A DNA stretch of 13,320 nucleotides, from NCBI GenBank assembly GCA_910579155.1, contig CAJTTS010000085.1, forward strand, positions 1-13,320, written 5' to 3'. Made by a program: the position numbers and the translations under genes. This DNA is from an uncultured Oscillospiraceae bacterium. GTDB lineage: Bacteria; Bacillota_A; Clostridia; Oscillospirales; Oscillospiraceae. Below the pieces are notes generated by a model that searched no databases, was not told the DNA's origin, and worked only from the letters and a program-made list of their open reading frames with translations. Of this stretch, positions 13,196 to 13,320 are shown in pieces (within the stretch, counting starts at the first letter, position 1; every line of letters begins with the position of its first letter).

Positions 13196-13320
13196 TCAGC
13201 GGTACTTCTTGAGCACCTGGCGGGCGGCGATCACGGTCTGGATCTCGCCGGTGCCGCCGGAGATGCGGGTGATGCGCAGGTCGCGGTAGATCCGGCTGAC
13301 CCGGCTGCCGCAGAAGCCGA
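13196..13320 (-). CDS. Acyl-CoA dehydrogenase C-terminus (partial, 5' end outside window)
   Basis: Only the last 40 or so residues are present. They include SRIYRDLRITRISGGTGEIQ and end ARQVLKKYR. The RD.RIT.I..GT.EIQ pattern is the conserved FAD-contacting end of acyl-CoA dehydrogenases. At the place where Bcd-type enzymes carry the catalytic Glu (YEGT) this protein has SGGT, so its base must come from elsewhere, as in isovaleryl-CoA-dehydrogenase-like enzymes, or its activity differs. The tail KKYR extends past the motif. The stop is at 13196-13198. What it oxidises cannot be judged from this piece. Confidence 0.85.
   Translation of the reverse strand, partial: GFCGSRVSRIYRDLRITRISGGTGEIQTVIAARQVLKKYR

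Noticed and set aside
7729..13212. Further long plus-strand frames (7729-9198, 9110-10204, 10705-11877, 11968-13212)
   Set aside because: All lie exactly antisense to recognised genes and show the same low-complexity His/Gly/Val composition, so they are codon-bias shadows.
1..13320. CRISPR array, tRNA, rRNA, riboswitch or insertion-sequence ends
   Set aside because: No regularly spaced repeats, cloverleaf, rRNA segment or recognisable riboswitch core was seen on either strand, and no transposase gene apart from the serine recombinase.

Overview
The window looks like chromosome of a gut-type anaerobic Clostridia member, plausibly an Oscillospiraceae relative (inferred from the strong GGAGG ribosome-binding sites, GC-rich third codon positions, a Bcd-type acyl-CoA dehydrogenase and the transporter families present). 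No rRNA, tRNA or other marker fixes the taxon. Two regions differ in composition: bases 1 to about 2,300 are AT-rich, and from about 2,450 to the right edge the sequence is clearly GC-rich. A serine recombinase gene sits at the join.

Left region (minus strand): a TetR-family repressor is followed by an MFS efflux-type transporter. Together they form a compact two-gene drug-response cassette. It has a perfect-consensus promoter (TTGACA, 17 bp, TATAAT), and an inverted repeat overlaps the -10 box as a candidate operator. Just past the transporter lies a start-less 3' remnant of another ORF. With the base composition and the adjacent recombinase, this suggests the cassette was acquired.

Middle: one plus-strand gene encodes a 206-aa resolvase/invertase. 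Two short dyads lie upstream of it.

Right region: everything from about 3,120 to the right edge is read on the minus strand. In transcription order it holds the end of one acyl-CoA dehydrogenase, a complete Bcd-like acyl-CoA dehydrogenase, a 45-aa membrane protein overlapping a sodium:solute symporter by ATGA, a YitT-family membrane protein, an MFS permease, a hairpin, and then a four-gene catabolic run. That run is HSL-type esterase, MalY/PatB-type PLP enzyme (C-S lyase type), M20D amidohydrolase and a second HSL-type esterase closely related to the first. It ends at a 15-bp perfect-stem intrinsic terminator.

The most interesting reading is functional. An amidohydrolase that removes N-acyl groups, translated almost directly after a cysteine-conjugate beta-lyase-type enzyme, bracketed by two paralogous carboxylesterases and preceded by importers, resembles a module for dismantling N-acylated and/or esterified cysteine S-conjugates (mercapturate-like compounds) or related acyl-amino acids. 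The families are clear from the sequence; the joint substrate is inference.
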